Shown one piece after another: positions 20,334-32,160 of a DNA stretch of 64,000 bases. Numbering within the stretch: position 1 is the first letter of the stretch; each line of letters opens with the position of its first letter. Position numbers and translations under genes: made by a program. The notes beneath the pieces are model-generated. The model searched no databases. It saw nothing but the letters and a program-made list of their open reading frames with translations, and was not told where the DNA came from. The DNA is from Cyrtodaria siliqua (Eukaryota; Mollusca; Bivalvia; Adapedonta; Hiatellidae): NCBI GenBank assembly GCA_037043455.1, contig JAWPHD010001352.1, positions 186,001 to 250,000 of the forward strand. Direction: 5' to 3'.

Positions 20334-20700
20334 TCATGTTATTTTGTTCCGGGTTGTGTTGTTTGTTGATATGGTATATTGATTTTCAACATCTGGCATG
20401 GTATGTATGTAGCCTCTGTTGGGCGTAGCATATTTCCCATATGTCTTGGTGAAATAATTTCCCATATGTCTTGGTGAAATATTGTTTTTTTGGTGGCGAT
20501 GAGTATGTCCATATGTTTTGTAATCTTGTAAGCCTAAAATGGGGTTTAGGTGAGTGTTTATTGTTCTGACCAGTTTGGCATTTCCTTGTTTATTTAAATG
20601 AATTTTGTCATTATAGACCGTGTCGTCGCGTGCGTTGATACTGTCATTTAGAATGATCTGTACCGTTTCTGATTTAAGTGTTTCCATACAATGATTGAGG
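20334..20700 (-). pseudogene. possible LINE ORF1 remnant (SGNH-like end)
   Basis: Open minus-strand frame with IFVPCSDLNHCMETLKSETV, DDTVYNDKIHLNKQGNAKLV, RTINTHLNP. The phrase D-x-x-H-L-N-x-x-G-x-x-x-L matches the last catalytic block (Asp-His) of SGNH esterase-type ORF1 proteins found in several LINE clades. It lies upstream, on the same strand, of the endonuclease fragment at 18.9-19.6 kb, the order expected of ORF1 then ORF2. A 24-bp tandem duplication (CCCATATGTCTTGGTGAAAT, near 20435-20480) lies in it. Confidence 0.4.
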
Positions 20701-20705
20701 TCTGA

Positions 20706-21479
20706 GCAGGGCACGAAAATTCCACTCGTCCGCTCGTATTGACCAGTGAAATTCTTATCCGGACGAGTGAAACTCATGAAACTCATGAATCGGTCGTCCG
20801 AGAGGATGTGTAACATTTCAGTAGAAAAAAACAACAAAGAAAATAGTTCTTACATAGTTTATTAGACGATTAAATGCAGTAAATAGTCGCAACTCTGTTT
20901 ATTCAGCGATAAAATGCAATTTAAGTCAACCGGCAATTGGGAAATTGACGCATTTCCGTTTTGGGACATTGTAAAATGCGGCCCCCGTTCTAATTTCACG
21001 GAGCGCGAACATTACGATACAAATAACAATTTCACGGGGGAAATCTTTAAGGGCACTAGTCAGCTTTTAGGTGACTGGGGCCAGGGCCTTCAGGAAGGAG
21101 AATTGCAAAAAGTATGCTGTTTTCCTGTATTGGAGTTTAAAATTTTCTAATAAAAATAAAAAAAATCTTTTTTAAGAGGGGAATTTTTCACAGGAAAAGG
21201 GGGAAAATATATACCGTGCCAGAGTAACTGTAATGGCCATGATCAGACTGTAGTGAACTATATAATATGAAATCTATAATACTGGTCAAAGTTTCATAAT
21301 TTTCATTGATTTATATAAAGAAAAAAAAACATTATGATGTTTCCCTTTGTTTTATTTATATATAATAGTGTTAAATGATGGTATCTGACTACTTTGACTT
21401 ATGAACTTTTACAATCAGAGCAGGACGAGTAAACATCCTATATGCCAATGCCACTCGTCTGAAGACGAGTATACAGTAA
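20706..21479. other. unclassified insert with ACTCGTCC/GGACGAGT ends
   Basis: The left end has ATTCCACTCGTCCGCTCG and CCGGACGAGTG; the right end has AGAGCAGGACGAGT and CCACTCGTCTGAAGACGAGT. These repeated CTCGTC/GACGAG motifs on both sides suggest a non-autonomous insert between the LINE ORF1 remnant and the P-like transposase. No TIR of useful length could be aligned by eye. Confidence 0.3.
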
Positions 21480-22200
21480 AATATATTTCGTCCCCAGAAC
21501 CAGGAAATGTCCTTAGATGATCTTCTACAAGCTCATTGAATCCGTTTACGCTTGATTTTAAGTCCTCTCTCGTTTGCCATGACATAAGATTGCCCAAAAC
21601 TAGATGGTCTGCTATTCCTTTTTTCCCACTCGTCAAACCACAATTGTGCGTCCTTGTTTTCAATCAGTCGCCGGTCAGTTATTGTTGACTGAGTCGCGGA
21701 CGTTTCGGATAAGTTTTGAAGTTTGCTCGAGAAGTCGAATTACTCCATTTAGTACGATACCTCCGTTACTGGGGGTCGTTTGGTAAGCTAGAAATAGGCG
21801 TAGCATATTTTTGGGCACTGGTGGGGAAAATATGGTCATGTGTTAGTTACTGGTGAATTTTAAAAGGGTTTGTCTCATCCCATTTGTAGGCATCTTCCCT
21901 CCAATGCCATACAATCACTCCATCTGTTGGCAGAGTAAGAATACGCTTACTGCCTTTAATACTTTCGAGTAGATTGCTCCTGATTTTTTTCGTGGTGTGG
22001 GAGTAGTCCATAATCACGAAAACTTTGGTATTTGGCGAACATTCAGACATGCTGGTCATAGTGTTGCTAACTACAGTGTTCATATGTAGAAACACTCTGT
22101 TGGCATTGGTCCCATCCATGTTGATGTATTTAACTATAAATCCCCACAGACGTAACTGGCTTATTGCTTCATGAACAATAGAGTGCATTTTATATATATA
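21480..22200 (-). pseudogene. P-element-like transposase, C-terminal half
   Basis: The minus strand reads HSIVHEAISQLRLWGFIVKY, INMDGTNANRVFLHMN, VFVIMDYSHTTKKIRSNLLE, VWHWREDAYKWDETNPFKIH. After frame changes come LNGVIRLLEQTSKLIRNVRD, a WFDEWEKRNSRP stretch, MSWQTREDLKSSVNGF and NELVEDHLRTFPGSG. This order (MDG-x-x-x-NR, D-x-x-H-x-x-K-x-x-R-x-N, AYxWD, S-x-x-TRED-x-x-S-x-x-GF) matches the RNase H-like core and following region of P-element/THAP9-type transposases. It continues the gene at 25812-27091; a LINE separates the halves. Confidence 0.6.
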
Positions 22201-25200
22201 TAATTGTTTATTGTTAAGCCAAATATGGCCCATGAACATGTTTACATAATAGATACAAATAAATGTGGTTAGATGGCATGTTGTTAGTACATGTACTTAG
22301 AATAACAAAGCATTGCAATACCATAGAATACATTCGGTACTATTACGAGGATAATGAAACAAAAGTTAAAAGTATGTGTTAGCAAGTTTACTATACGTTG
22401 AAATTAATTTGAACAGTAAAATGTAACCGAATTTTAGTGGTTATCCATTTGGGAGAGATTTTGTTTTTATTTGTTATATTTTCATTTGGAAGTATAAAGC
22501 GTTATCTTAAACTTAAACAAATACTACTATCTGTATTTCATGGAATAGAGGCAACACAGCCACCTTTCCATACGGAGAGATATACTACACATGTTAAGTG
22601 TTAAAGTACAATACTTATACAAATCCTATTTTTGAATTTCAGCGATAAATAAATTTAATTGTGTTCAATATTTGTTCAAAACAGTTCTAATATCAAAAGC
22701 CTTATATACATATAATCCTAATTTCATCACTTCGATTTTGTTTTCGCTATTTAATAATTGAACGAACTTCATGTAGTTTGTTTTTTTCCAATAATATTGC
22801 TTTATATACGATTTTATTAATTCTGTATAATTTTTGCAATCAATAACGAAATGATATTCGTCTTCAAGGCACTGGCATTGTCTGCATGTCCTTTCATGAA
22901 AAGGCACACTTATAGGCTTTCTCCAACGTCCGCACTCTACTTCCAATCTGTGAGAAGAGAGTCTAAGTCTTGAAAAAGCATAGCGTAATTTGGAGTTATT
23001 TAAAATATCAAGATATGGTTGGTATTTAAAGTCTGCAATTGTCCTATAAAATAATGCTCTAGTAGAATCGTTTAATTGCGTATTCCAACCTTGAATAAAT
23101 ACGTACTCGAGGCGTTGTTTGAAAACAGTGAGAAACAAGTCCCTATCACCAACTCCCTGAGCTAGCCATACTTCATAATAACCCAGTGTTGATAACAAAT
23201 GTCTAATTTGCGAGACCCAGTTTATTTTATTTATTTGCCTTTCATCATCGTTTCTTAACATATTATAAACTATCTTTGTGTATTTCGTATCGCTAGTTGC
23301 ACATAATTTTAACCAGTATTTTGTAATTATATAATACCTTTTGTTTATGTAATTCAGTCTTCCAGTTTCCCCGTATATAAAGCTAGTTTGAGTTGTTAAT
23401 TAAACCCCCAATAAACGTTTACAAAAACCTAAATGTGTCCTTTCTACTTGTTTACCTTTATTAAATCCCCATATCTCGGCCGAGTAATTTAATATAGGTG
23501 AGATTAGTTTATCAAATAAATCAAATGTATGATTAGGAGATAATTCGATAAATTTGTTTAAATATTTATTTAACTGGAATATAGCTTTTAATGATTGTCC
23601 GGCCAACATTTTGTCCGTTTCAAGTGAACACAATACCGAGGTAAAACTGCTTACAATTTCATTTCGTTGATAATAAAATTTAAGAGTATCTGGTTACCTT
23701 CCCCCTTTTCTAAATATCATGATCTTTGTCTTTGCCGTATTAACAGTAAGTTTCCATCTTTCACAATATTCTTCTAAAGCTGACAATGACTTCTGCAAAG
23801 CTTCCTCTGACTGTGCAAATAAAATAATATCGTCCGCGTATAATGATAAACATAAATAAATCATACCCACGTCTACCCCGTCAACTCCTTTAAATATTAA
23901 TTCTTCTTCTAAATCATTTAAATACATGCTAAAAGAAAAGGCGACAAACACTCCCCTTGACGCACCCCGAGAAAACACGTGAAATCCTCGCTTAACGTGT
24001 TCATATACTTGACCTTTGACTGTACACTGTTATACATAGATTTAATGACATCTAAAATTTCCCCCTCACCCCATACTTTATTAATTTATACCATAAAACA
24101 TCTCTCACTACAAAATCAAAAGCTTTCTTAAAATCCACAAAAGCGCAAAATAGATTGCCTGATTGGTTTAAAGTATGTGATATCAAACCATTTAGAACAA
24201 ATATATTATCAACTGTGCTCATACCTTTACGAAAACCGGCTTGTGACTCAATGTACACATGATATTTTTCTGCCCAAGTGATCAATCTATTATTAAGTAA
24301 TCTAGAAAATAATTTACACAACGTACTTAATAACGTAATCCCCCTATAATTGCTTGGTTCGCCGGGGTCACCACTTTTGAATATCGGTACAATATGACCT
24401 TCGCTCCAAGCCTCGGGGAAGTAACCACGTGAAAGACAGGTGTTGAATTAGTTATATAAATATGGCAACAATGCATCCGAACCATATTTAAAGAACTCAT
24501 TTAACAGTAAATCTGGTCCTCCGCTGGAATTGTTGCGTAATTGTTTTATGGAATTCAATATTTCCAAGTTTGTTATTTCGATGTCAAGTTCTGCAAACAT
24601 TATCTGAATTTCTCCATAATTATACCTATTATTGAAAAATAGTGCATGCTCATCGGCCTGAAAGAAAGTACTGTCGGGATTATTAATAGCTTTAAAATAT
24701 CTTGCAAAATTCTCAGCCGAGACTGTCCTTGGAGATGAGGATGACGAAATCTCCTTTAACATCTTCCAATATTCGCGTGCATTTGATAACCTTGCCTGTA
24801 ACAATTTAAAAGTATCCTCTCTTCGGTTTGCGAAGCGTTTTTTTCGAATAATATGTTTATATTCCGAGCGTGATCTACACATTTTAATTCTATTTATATC
24901 CGATTTACATTTACGAAACATATTTAAATCTCTAAAAAATACATCCCTTGCGTCCTTACATTCATCATCATTCATCATCATACCATGTTTTATTATTTTC
25001 ATAGTTATTATTTTGCTTTGAGTCACAATGAGTTTTATGCTTAAAAAGGGGGGAACATACATCATCAGTAATATCAACAAACGAATTTATATTCTCGATT
25101 ACCTCTTCGTCCGTATTAATTCTGTGTAGTTTATTTATTAAATTATTTAAATTTGAATTAACACTCTCACTATTAATGTTATTTGTAAATGACTCACTAT

Positions 25201-25808
25201 TATCATTTCGCCATCTATAGTAATAATTTACCTTTTCGGTTGCTTCGTTAAGAAATGCGTTTTCTTTTTGAATTTCAGTATTCAGGTTCATTGAAAATTC
25301 AATTAAACAATGGTCAGATAAAATATTTGGTTCTTTGACTTCAAACTGAACGAACAATTTAAATATAAACTGACTTGCTAAAACATAATCAACAACACTA
25401 CGACCTAAACTGCTTATGTTTGTATACTTCCCGATACTTCCATAAAGACCCACTCGTCCATTCAAAACCCGAAGACCCGACTCTTTACAAAAATCTAAGA
25501 GTAAACCCCCATTTTGATTTGTAAACATATCTTGTGAAATACGTGGCATTGGCGTGTCTGGAAGATAGTTCTCTGGAAGTATATCAATATGTATATCAAT
25601 ATTATCGTTCTCAACAAAGTCATTTAATTGACCTATGCGACTATTCAAGTCACCGTACCACAAAGCTACACTGTTCACTTGTATCATTTATAATTGCCGA
25701 CATTTTAGTTAAGATTCTCTCGTAAATGTTTGTCTCAATAAATGCTTCTCTACTGCTTCCTTTTGGCACAACATAACATACACACAAATATAGGTCATCA
25801 CTTCGCCT
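22201..25808 (-). mobile_element. 3.6-kb LINE (EN-RT) inserted in the P-like gene
   Basis: Minus-strand non-LTR element, 5'-truncated inside the endonuclease. In order: DDLYLCVCYVVPKG, GDLNSRIGQLNDF, NILSDHCLIEFSM (endonuclease SDH block), linker NNKTWYDDECKDARDVFFRD, GGPDLLLNEFFKYGSD, QAGFRKGMSTVDNIFVLNGL, FVDFKKAFDFV, SLYADDIILFAQSEEALQKS (YADD catalytic box, about 23.8 kb). The C-terminal region has CGRWRKPISVPFHERTCRQC and QCLEDEYHFVIDC, a C-x2-C...H...C motif. Stops and frameshifts recur. The 3' UTR ends in a TA run near 22200. It has no RNase H, so it is a family different from the I/Nimb LINE. Confidence 0.8.
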
Positions 25809-25811
25809 CTG

Positions 25812-27091
25812 TTACTGGAAAATGGGCCAAAGGAAATCAGAATCCAGTAAACCCCATAAAAAGGAGCTGAAAGACATGCGTTTTCAAACTTTGTCTTTCT
25901 GTTCCTTCTGTTTTTATCGATTTGTGCTCTGGCAATGTTTCCGCGAATCCTATGTATTCCACCGTTTTTCCAGTAGTTGTCATGTGCAGATCCGCTTGTA
26001 TGGCCATTTCATCTATAAGAATCCCACCATGCAAACAATCCGGTGGTATCGCGAGGCGCTTTGCCTCGGTGAACATCCAACGAAAAACGTCATCTGAGAA
26101 ACCAGAAGCGGTACTTACACAATTCTTAAAAAGACGTAAAAGAGATTAGGAAGGCAGTATGAGAATGCCACTGTTTTCCAGATCTCTATATGATTATGGA
26201 ATCCTCGTCCATCATATAGTTATGCATGTCATCAATACAGCTTTAGGACACCTATTCTGGCGTGCGTAACTTTTGGCCAAATTTGAAATCTGGGACTTGG
26301 AAGGTTTACACATTTCATCGCTTGCATTTGGTATTAGTTTTTTAATATCGTCTTTCGTGGTACTGTTTTTCATTATATTGTCTTCAACAGTGCTTTATTT
26401 AACACTATCCTTTCTGTCATTGTTCTTTTCAATATATTGGCAAATGTCACAACAACTTCTTTGTCCTGTAAACGACACAATCTTGTTACACTGGTGAGAT
26501 TTAATGGAACGATATATTGTATCTGACATAATTTCAGTAATATTTTCCACAGAGTTTGTATTTTTTGCCTGAATTTTGGAGGTATTTCCTAAACACAGTT
26601 TCATTTTATCCACTCAAACACACATTTCATTTTCGCTACATTTAAACTCGGTTGAAACATATACATTGTCTAGGTTGACAAGTGTTCCAGAAACGGTAAG
26701 AGACCATTGGTTCTCTTTAAATAGTATTGTTTTGTTTATAACATTTCCATTTGCTAAGAAACCACTTGAACTTGAGATTGTAATTATGTCCTCAGATTGA
26801 GAATCTGTAACAGTAAAATGACTCGGTATATGTTTTTGAAAAGATTCAACAATGAAGGGGATTGAGTGACTGGATGTGTCTTTCAACTTCACACCATCGT
26901 AACACCTTATCGCAACACCTCCGATCCGGTTTCGAGACACATGTACACTTGGAAACACTGACAACATATTTACCAAACACATTGGCCCTAACTGGCTCGT
27001 CTCAATACTTTCAAATTTGTACTGCTGGTACAATCTGTCTATCGTTATAAATTCAGTTGAATCTAATCGATGTTCCACTCTGGCTGTCAAC
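25812..27091 (-). pseudogene. P-element-like transposase, N-terminal half
   Basis: An acceptor-like TTATTGCAG precedes 27091. The frame has LTARVEHRLDSTEFITIDRL, GPMCLVNMLSVFPSV, SFQKHIPSHFTVTDSQSED and GFLANGNVINKTILFKENQW. It passes a TGA at about 26614 and continues to CCDICQYIEKNNDRK. In further frames come LENSGILILPS, LLRLFKNCVSTASGFSDDVF, AIPPDCLHGGILIDEMAIQA and LKTHVFQLLFMGFTGF. GG-x-x-x-DEM-x-IQ is the first acidic block of P/THAP9-like transposases. Several stops show it is dead. The LINE insertion point follows FPLAHFPVTEA near 25812. Confidence 0.65.
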
Positions 27092-27092
27092 C

Positions 27093-27150
27093 TGCAATAA
27101 GTAGGTAGTATGTTACATCTGCAATAAATAGGTAGTATGTTACATCTTAA
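27093..27150. repeat. 28-bp tandem duplication at a splice acceptor
   Basis: GCAATAAGTAGGTAGTATG followed by TTACATCT occurs twice side by side with one change. Each copy holds the minus-strand acceptor TTATTGCAG of the P-like exon. Confidence 0.75.
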
Positions 27151-27174
27151 TAACATGGACATATAGGAATGACA

Positions 27175-27297
27175 TTAACAGGCAGATAACTTGTGATTTA
27201 TAAAATCAAGTTCTGCATATAGGTCCATTATAAGTATTTGTGATGAGGTTAAAGCGTCGTCATTTAAAGTTTCTATCTCGTCATCAGAAAGCGCCAT
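27175..27297 (-). CDS. 41-codon ORF, acidic, possibly the transposase 5' exon
   Basis: The minus strand reads MALSDDEIETLNDDALTSSQ, ILIMDLYAELDFINHKLSAC then TAA. It lies about 80 bp upstream of the P-like transposase exon on the same strand. The composition is protein-like, but it is too short to assign. It may be the 5' exon of the transposase gene or chance. Confidence 0.3.
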   Translation of the reverse strand: MALSDDEIETLNDDALTSSQILIMDLYAELDFINHKLSAC

Positions 27298-27319
27298 CAA
27301 AAAGCACATTTTACAACAT

Positions 27320-27540
27320 CTGTACACCGTTCCTAAACTTACTGAGGTCATGGTTACATATATAACTTACATATGTTGAAAATCCAAACTCTAGAGACAC
27401 AATATAAACGACTTTAACCAGCCAAGCTAAACTCCAAAACTGGAGCGTCGAATTAAGAGTTACTAACTCCTAATTATATTTTTATGAAAATTCAATCACG
27501 GGTTTTTTAGGAACCTGTGAACTGTGAATACCAAATTGAG
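27320..27540. repeat. dispersed repeat family D1, copy 1
   Basis: Shares with 30350-30530, 50680-50755 plus 51300-51480, and parts of 43250-43800, an ordered set of phrases: CGTTCCTAAACTTACTGA, AAAATCCAAACTC, AGACACAATATAAACG, GGAGCGTCGAATTA, GAGTTACTAACTC and CACGGG. Unclassified, non-coding. Confidence 0.6.
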
Positions 27541-28548
27541 ATTAGTTATCTGATGGGATCGATTATAGTGAATCCTTCACGGGATAATAGTCGTGTGGTT
27601 CTTTTTATGCGAGTGAGTGAAAAAAACTCGTCTAACATAACATCTAGTGAAGGATTTCCCTATAATCGCACACAACAGTTCAATAATCTAATGTTGACAT
27701 TTTAAACGTTTATGAATGATTTTATCTGAAATTAATCGCTTTTTTTAACGTTATCGTCGAATGACGCCGACGTCAGCAACATTTTATTGCCGCAATGTCC
27801 CCAAGAGTATTTTAGAACTCGAAAAAGGCTGGAGTATGGAACCACCAAAGTAACTTGACGTATCACATGACAAGGATCGATATTAATCCACACAATCGTG
27901 CACAGTATGAAACGTGCGGCAACAGATCGAGCCGGTAAATATCGAGACAGACGCTATATATTATAATGGTTATAATGATATCCTTAAATATGGACATATC
28001 GTTAAACATTGTATAATAATACATATGTTTTTGTTACCCATTTCATAATGTATACTGTAAATCGCATCCACTCCGAAAAGTTGTCTTTTCATCACAGGTA
28101 ACCCTCTTACTTCTTTCAGTGGTGGTCCTCATTTCTTTCTAAAGTGACCCTTCATTTCCTTATATTTTATCTCATTCGTTCTGACATGGCTATGGCTACC
28201 TTAGTTTTTGTTCAGTAGCTTCGGCGGTTATATAGGTTATATTGCACCATTGCGTTTGTGCTTCCGTGGTGTATAGTCAAATAATGCCTAATAAAAAACG
28301 TTTCCCTGCCTTACTAGTGATACAAAATTCATACTTTTGATTGCTTTTTGTTATTATTACATATAATTCAGCCAAATGATGTATTGTGAACATTGATTAG
28401 TGTTTGTTTGAGATATTTAATTATAATTGACATAGACAGTAAAGCGAAAGTAGAAATGGAGTAAATCTATCTGTGACGTGTCAAAATAGAACGTGACGTC
28501 ATTCAACAGATTGGCTTGTTCTTACATGATACATGACCCCCTGTTTTT
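27541..28548. other. no gene seen
   Basis: AT-rich DNA without a coding or repeat signal that I can support, apart from short inverted phrases around 27780-27960. Confidence 0.35.
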
Positions 28549-30183
28549 AGCTCTACTGGCCGAAGGCAAGAAGAGCTTATGGGATGCCGAGTTGTCCGTC
28601 GTCCGTCCGTCGTCGGCGTTAACTTTTGGCTCGTTAAGACGATAGGGCCTTCATTTTTAATCCGATCTTTACCAAACTTTAACGGGTTGTTAATATCAAT
28701 GAAAGCTCGGATGAGTTCGAAAACAAGCCAGATCGGACAAGTAACAGCGGAGTTATGGCCCTTGATTTAGTTAAAAATGCTATATTGCTATATTTTGCCT
28801 CGTTAAGACGATAGGGCCTTCATTTTTCATCCTATCTTTACCAAACTTTACCACATTGTTAATATCAATGAAAGCTCGTACAAGTTCGAAAACCAGCCAT
28901 ATCGGACCAGTAACAGCAGAGTTATGGTCCTTGATTTAGTTAAAAATGCTATATTGTTATATTTTGCCTCGTTAAGACGATAGGGCCTTCGTTTTTCATC
29001 CTATCTTTACCAAACTTTACCACATTGTTAATATCAATGAAAGCTCAGACAAGTTCGAAAACCAGCCCTATAGGACTAGTAACAGCAGAGTTATGGCCCT
29101 TGATTTAGTTAAAAATGCTATATTTTGCATCGTTAAGACGATAGAGGCTTCATTTTTCATCCGATCTTTACCAGTCTTTATCAGATTGTTAATGTTGTTG
29201 AAAGCTCTAACAATTTTGAAAAACAGCTATATCGGACCAGTAACAGCGGTGTTATGGCCCTTGATTTAGTTAAAATGCTATATTTTGCCTCGTTAAGACG
29301 ATAGGGGCTTCATTGTTCATCCGATCTTTACCAAACTTTATCAGATTGTTAATATCAATGAAAGCTCCTACAAATGTCGAAAACCAGCCATATCGGACTA
29401 GTCACAATGGAGTTATGGCCCTTGATTTAGTTAAAAATGCTATATTTTGCCTCGTTAAGACGATAGGGGCTTCATTGTTCATCCGATCTTTACCAAATTT
29501 TATCAGATTGTTAATGTTGTTGAAAGCTCGAACAAGTTCGAAAACCAGCCATATCGGACCAGTAACAGCGGAGTTATGGCCCTTGATTTAGTTAAAATAT
29601 ATTTTCCCTCGTTAAGACGATAGGGTCTTCATTGTTCATTCGATCTTTACCAAACTTTATCAAGCTGTTAATATCAATGAAAGCTCGGACAAGTTCGAAA
29701 ACCATTCATATCGGACTAGTAACAGCGGAGTTATGGCCCTTGATTTAGTTCAAAATGCTATATTTTGCCTCGTTAAGACGATAGGGCCTTCATTTTTCAT
29801 CCAATCTTTGCCAAACTTTAGCAGATTTTATGACTTTCTTTTTTATATTATTGTTTTGTTTTATTTATTTCATTTTTTTTTCATTTTTTTTATTTTTTTT
29901 TAGCTCTATGTTGGACTAGTGTGACCAGTAACAGAGGAGTTACGGCTCTTGATTTAGTTAAAAATGCTATATTTTGCCTCGTTAATACGGTGGGTCCTTC
30001 ATTTTTCATCTGATCTTTACCAAACTTTACAGATTCTTTAGTTATGGCCCTTGATTTAGTTAAAAAGCTGTTTTTTGCCCGAAACTTTCAAAAAAAAACG
30101 TAAATGGCAGTCAATCGCTTCATTGATGTTATAAGAGCCGTGTTAGCCAGTAGAGCGTCCACAGGCCCTCTTGGGCCTCTTGT
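28549..30183 (+). mobile_element. Helitron-like non-autonomous element, subfamily B
   Basis: Begins (TTTTT)AGCTCTACTGGCCGAAGG with 5' hairpin AGCTCT...AGAGCT. It ends CCAGTAGAGCGTCC, hairpin AGGCCCTCTTGGGCCT, then CTTGT. The core has about eight units of roughly 160 bp: TTTTGCCTCGTTAAGACGAT, GGGCCTTCATTTTTCATCC, ATCTTTACCAAACTTTA, TGTTAATATCAATGAAAGC, GAGTTATGGCCCTTGATTTA. Near 29830-29905 a T-rich insertion breaks the array. No coding capacity. A second copy lies at 51942-52912 in the opposite orientation. Confidence 0.7.
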
Positions 30184-30740
30184 TATTGCATTTTTATATT
30201 GTTTTATATTGACGGACGCTCGATCGTTTGATTGATATGTGTTTTAAAATTGTCTACGGAGAAAAATGCGCATTTTTTATCTCTTGATATACATTCGTCC
30301 TATATAAAACAAAGAAGGAAAATCAATGGTGCAATGTAACCTATAAGGACCCTGGAGTAATTTACATATTTTGAGAATCCAAACTCTGTAGACACAAAAT
30401 AAATGACCTTAACCAGACAGACAAATCCCAACAACTGGCACGTCGAATTAGGAGTTACTAACTCATAATATGTTTTACGCTTATTCATTTACGGTTATTT
30501 TAAGAACCCGTGAACAAATCGATATTTTTAATTGGCACATATAGACGTTATTATATGACCTCAATACCTGGATAGTGTGTAATGGTTTGATTCGAAATGA
30601 AGTATAATGCATACTACGCATTGTGGTATCAGATGACAGTTCAAAATTCGTCATACAATCACGCGATTGACATTGTATCCATATGCTAAACAGCACACCG
30701 GGTTCAATATGGTAGTCACATGACTTGTTACGTATATTGT
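30184..30740. repeat. dispersed repeat D1, copy 2 (about 30350-30530)
   Basis: Shows GAGAATCCAAACTCTGTAGA, CACGTCGAATTAGGAGTTAC and TTACGGTTATTTTAAGAACC, matching 27.4-27.5 kb. The flanks are plain AT-rich DNA. Confidence 0.55.
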
Positions 30741-31540
30741 ATACCCAGGGTTGCTAATATTTCAGTGCGCGCTTTCAACAGAACAAATGAGCATTAACGA
30801 TCTATCAAAAAGTTATTTAACACACATGAATTAAATATTTGACTTTATCTGGCATTAAATTATCTGTCTAAAATGTGATAAACGATATATGTATGTGACA
30901 TTCACCAAAACTTAATTCTGGACTAAGACGGTTGTGTAGTAGATCTAGAAGTATTCAAAACGTAAGTTGTTATTTTTATTGACATTCTTCCTTGTTCAAA
31001 AATACACCATTACACATGTTAAGATGAATGACTGTGTAAACAGTTGTTTTACATTGCTGTGACTATACCTTTAGAAATGTATTCCATCCATTTCCAGTTT
31101 TATTGCACTTCCGATTGCAAAACATATTCTGCAAATAATTACGGAATATATTCTGGAGTATATGGTCATGGAAAGATCATGTATAGCACGAGCTGGTCGC
31201 AATAGTTTACAGAGTAACTGTATGTAAAAATATAGGAAACAGTCTGCAAATAGATTGCAGTGGCCTTGCAAATAAAGTGCAAACTCTGCAAATATTTCGC
31301 AAAAGGTTGCATGTGTATGACTTTCGTAAATAGTTTTATTCTAAATTCTATAAAGCATACACCGTAATTTTGTATCATATGATAGTTTACAATTCTTCAT
31401 ACAATCATATGACTGACGTTTGTTTTCATATGCTTATTAACCACAGCCAATCAGTTGACAAATCGATGTTCAATATGTTGGTCACGTGTTTGGTTACCCA
31501 GGGTTGTTACCGACATGCTAGTGCGCACTCTTAACAAATC
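30741..31540. other. no gene seen
   Basis: AT-rich with several GCAAA/TTTGC phrases around 31100-31310 but no frame or repeat family that I can name. Confidence 0.35.
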
Positions 31541-31652
31541 AACGATATCCGTATATTGGGGGGGGTGGGGGGGGGGGGGGGGGGGGGGGTTACCAACATG
31601 CTAGTGCGCACTCTTAACAAATCAACGATATCCGTATATTGGGGGGGGGGGG
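31541..31652. repeat. poly-G tracts within a tandem duplication
   Basis: A unit of about 80 bp (TACCAACATGCTAGTGCGCA, CTCTTAACAAATCAACGATA, TCCGTATATTGGGG...) occurs twice, starting about 31508 and 31591. Each copy ends in a G homopolymer of more than 12 bases, the first one longer and broken by one T. It is G-quadruplex capable and a likely assembly weak point. Confidence 0.85.
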
Positions 31653-31859
31653 TCTCATAATAGGATAACGGCAAATTGAATTTGCTGACAACAGTTAACA
31701 GTAAATTAAAAAACACTGAAAACAGTTAACAATACATCTAATAACAGATAACAGTAAATATTTTTTCACAAAAACGGATAACAAAATATAAATTTCGCCT
31801 ATAACAGAATAACATAAATAACCCCTTATCCTCCCACAATCGTTTGACAAATGCAAGCT

Positions 31860-32160
31860 ATATTCTGCAGTCTGTTGACTGTGTTAACAGTAAACAGATT
31901 ACAGCATCTTGCAAAAGGCGTACTCGCAATTCATACACTCTTTATTAAACTAGTTAATATGTTTACCCAAAAAAGATATGATCATATAAGTTTGCAACGC
32001 GCTGCATTTTTAGTGGTTTACTCATTTACAGTTCACCACTATACTTACCCCTTTGACTGTGTGATGACTGGACATATTTTGGACCATATGATGACGTCTA
32101 CCTAAATCCTCAAAGGACCGTTGCCTTTGTTGTTTGTCTTAAATCGGTCTTGTCGTACTT
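31860..32160 (+). pseudogene. repeat-derived ORF family D2, copy 1
   Basis: The translation includes LFIKLVNMFTQKRYDHISLQ, RAAFLVVYSFTVHHY, FDCVMTGHILDHMMTST. A second copy at 50880-51270 reads VKLVKRLFKGDYDTIILQRT, ASLVVDPFTVRHY, DCAMTGQAVDPMMTST. Conservation at the protein level in two non-adjacent copies implies a once-coding, multi-copy element. I believe this C-terminal motif (Y-D-x-I-x-LQR-x-A-x-LVV...DC-x-MTG) is common in bivalve repeats, but I cannot name the family. Confidence 0.5.

Noticed and set aside
20914..21150. Plus-strand ORF (MQFKSTGNWEIDAFPFWDIV)
   Set aside because: Isolated in a repeat-like insert with no motif, splice sites or homologous copy in the window.
25822..26149. 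Plus-strand ORFs over the P-like transposase
   Set aside because: Antisense of the conserved GGILIDEMAIQ region.
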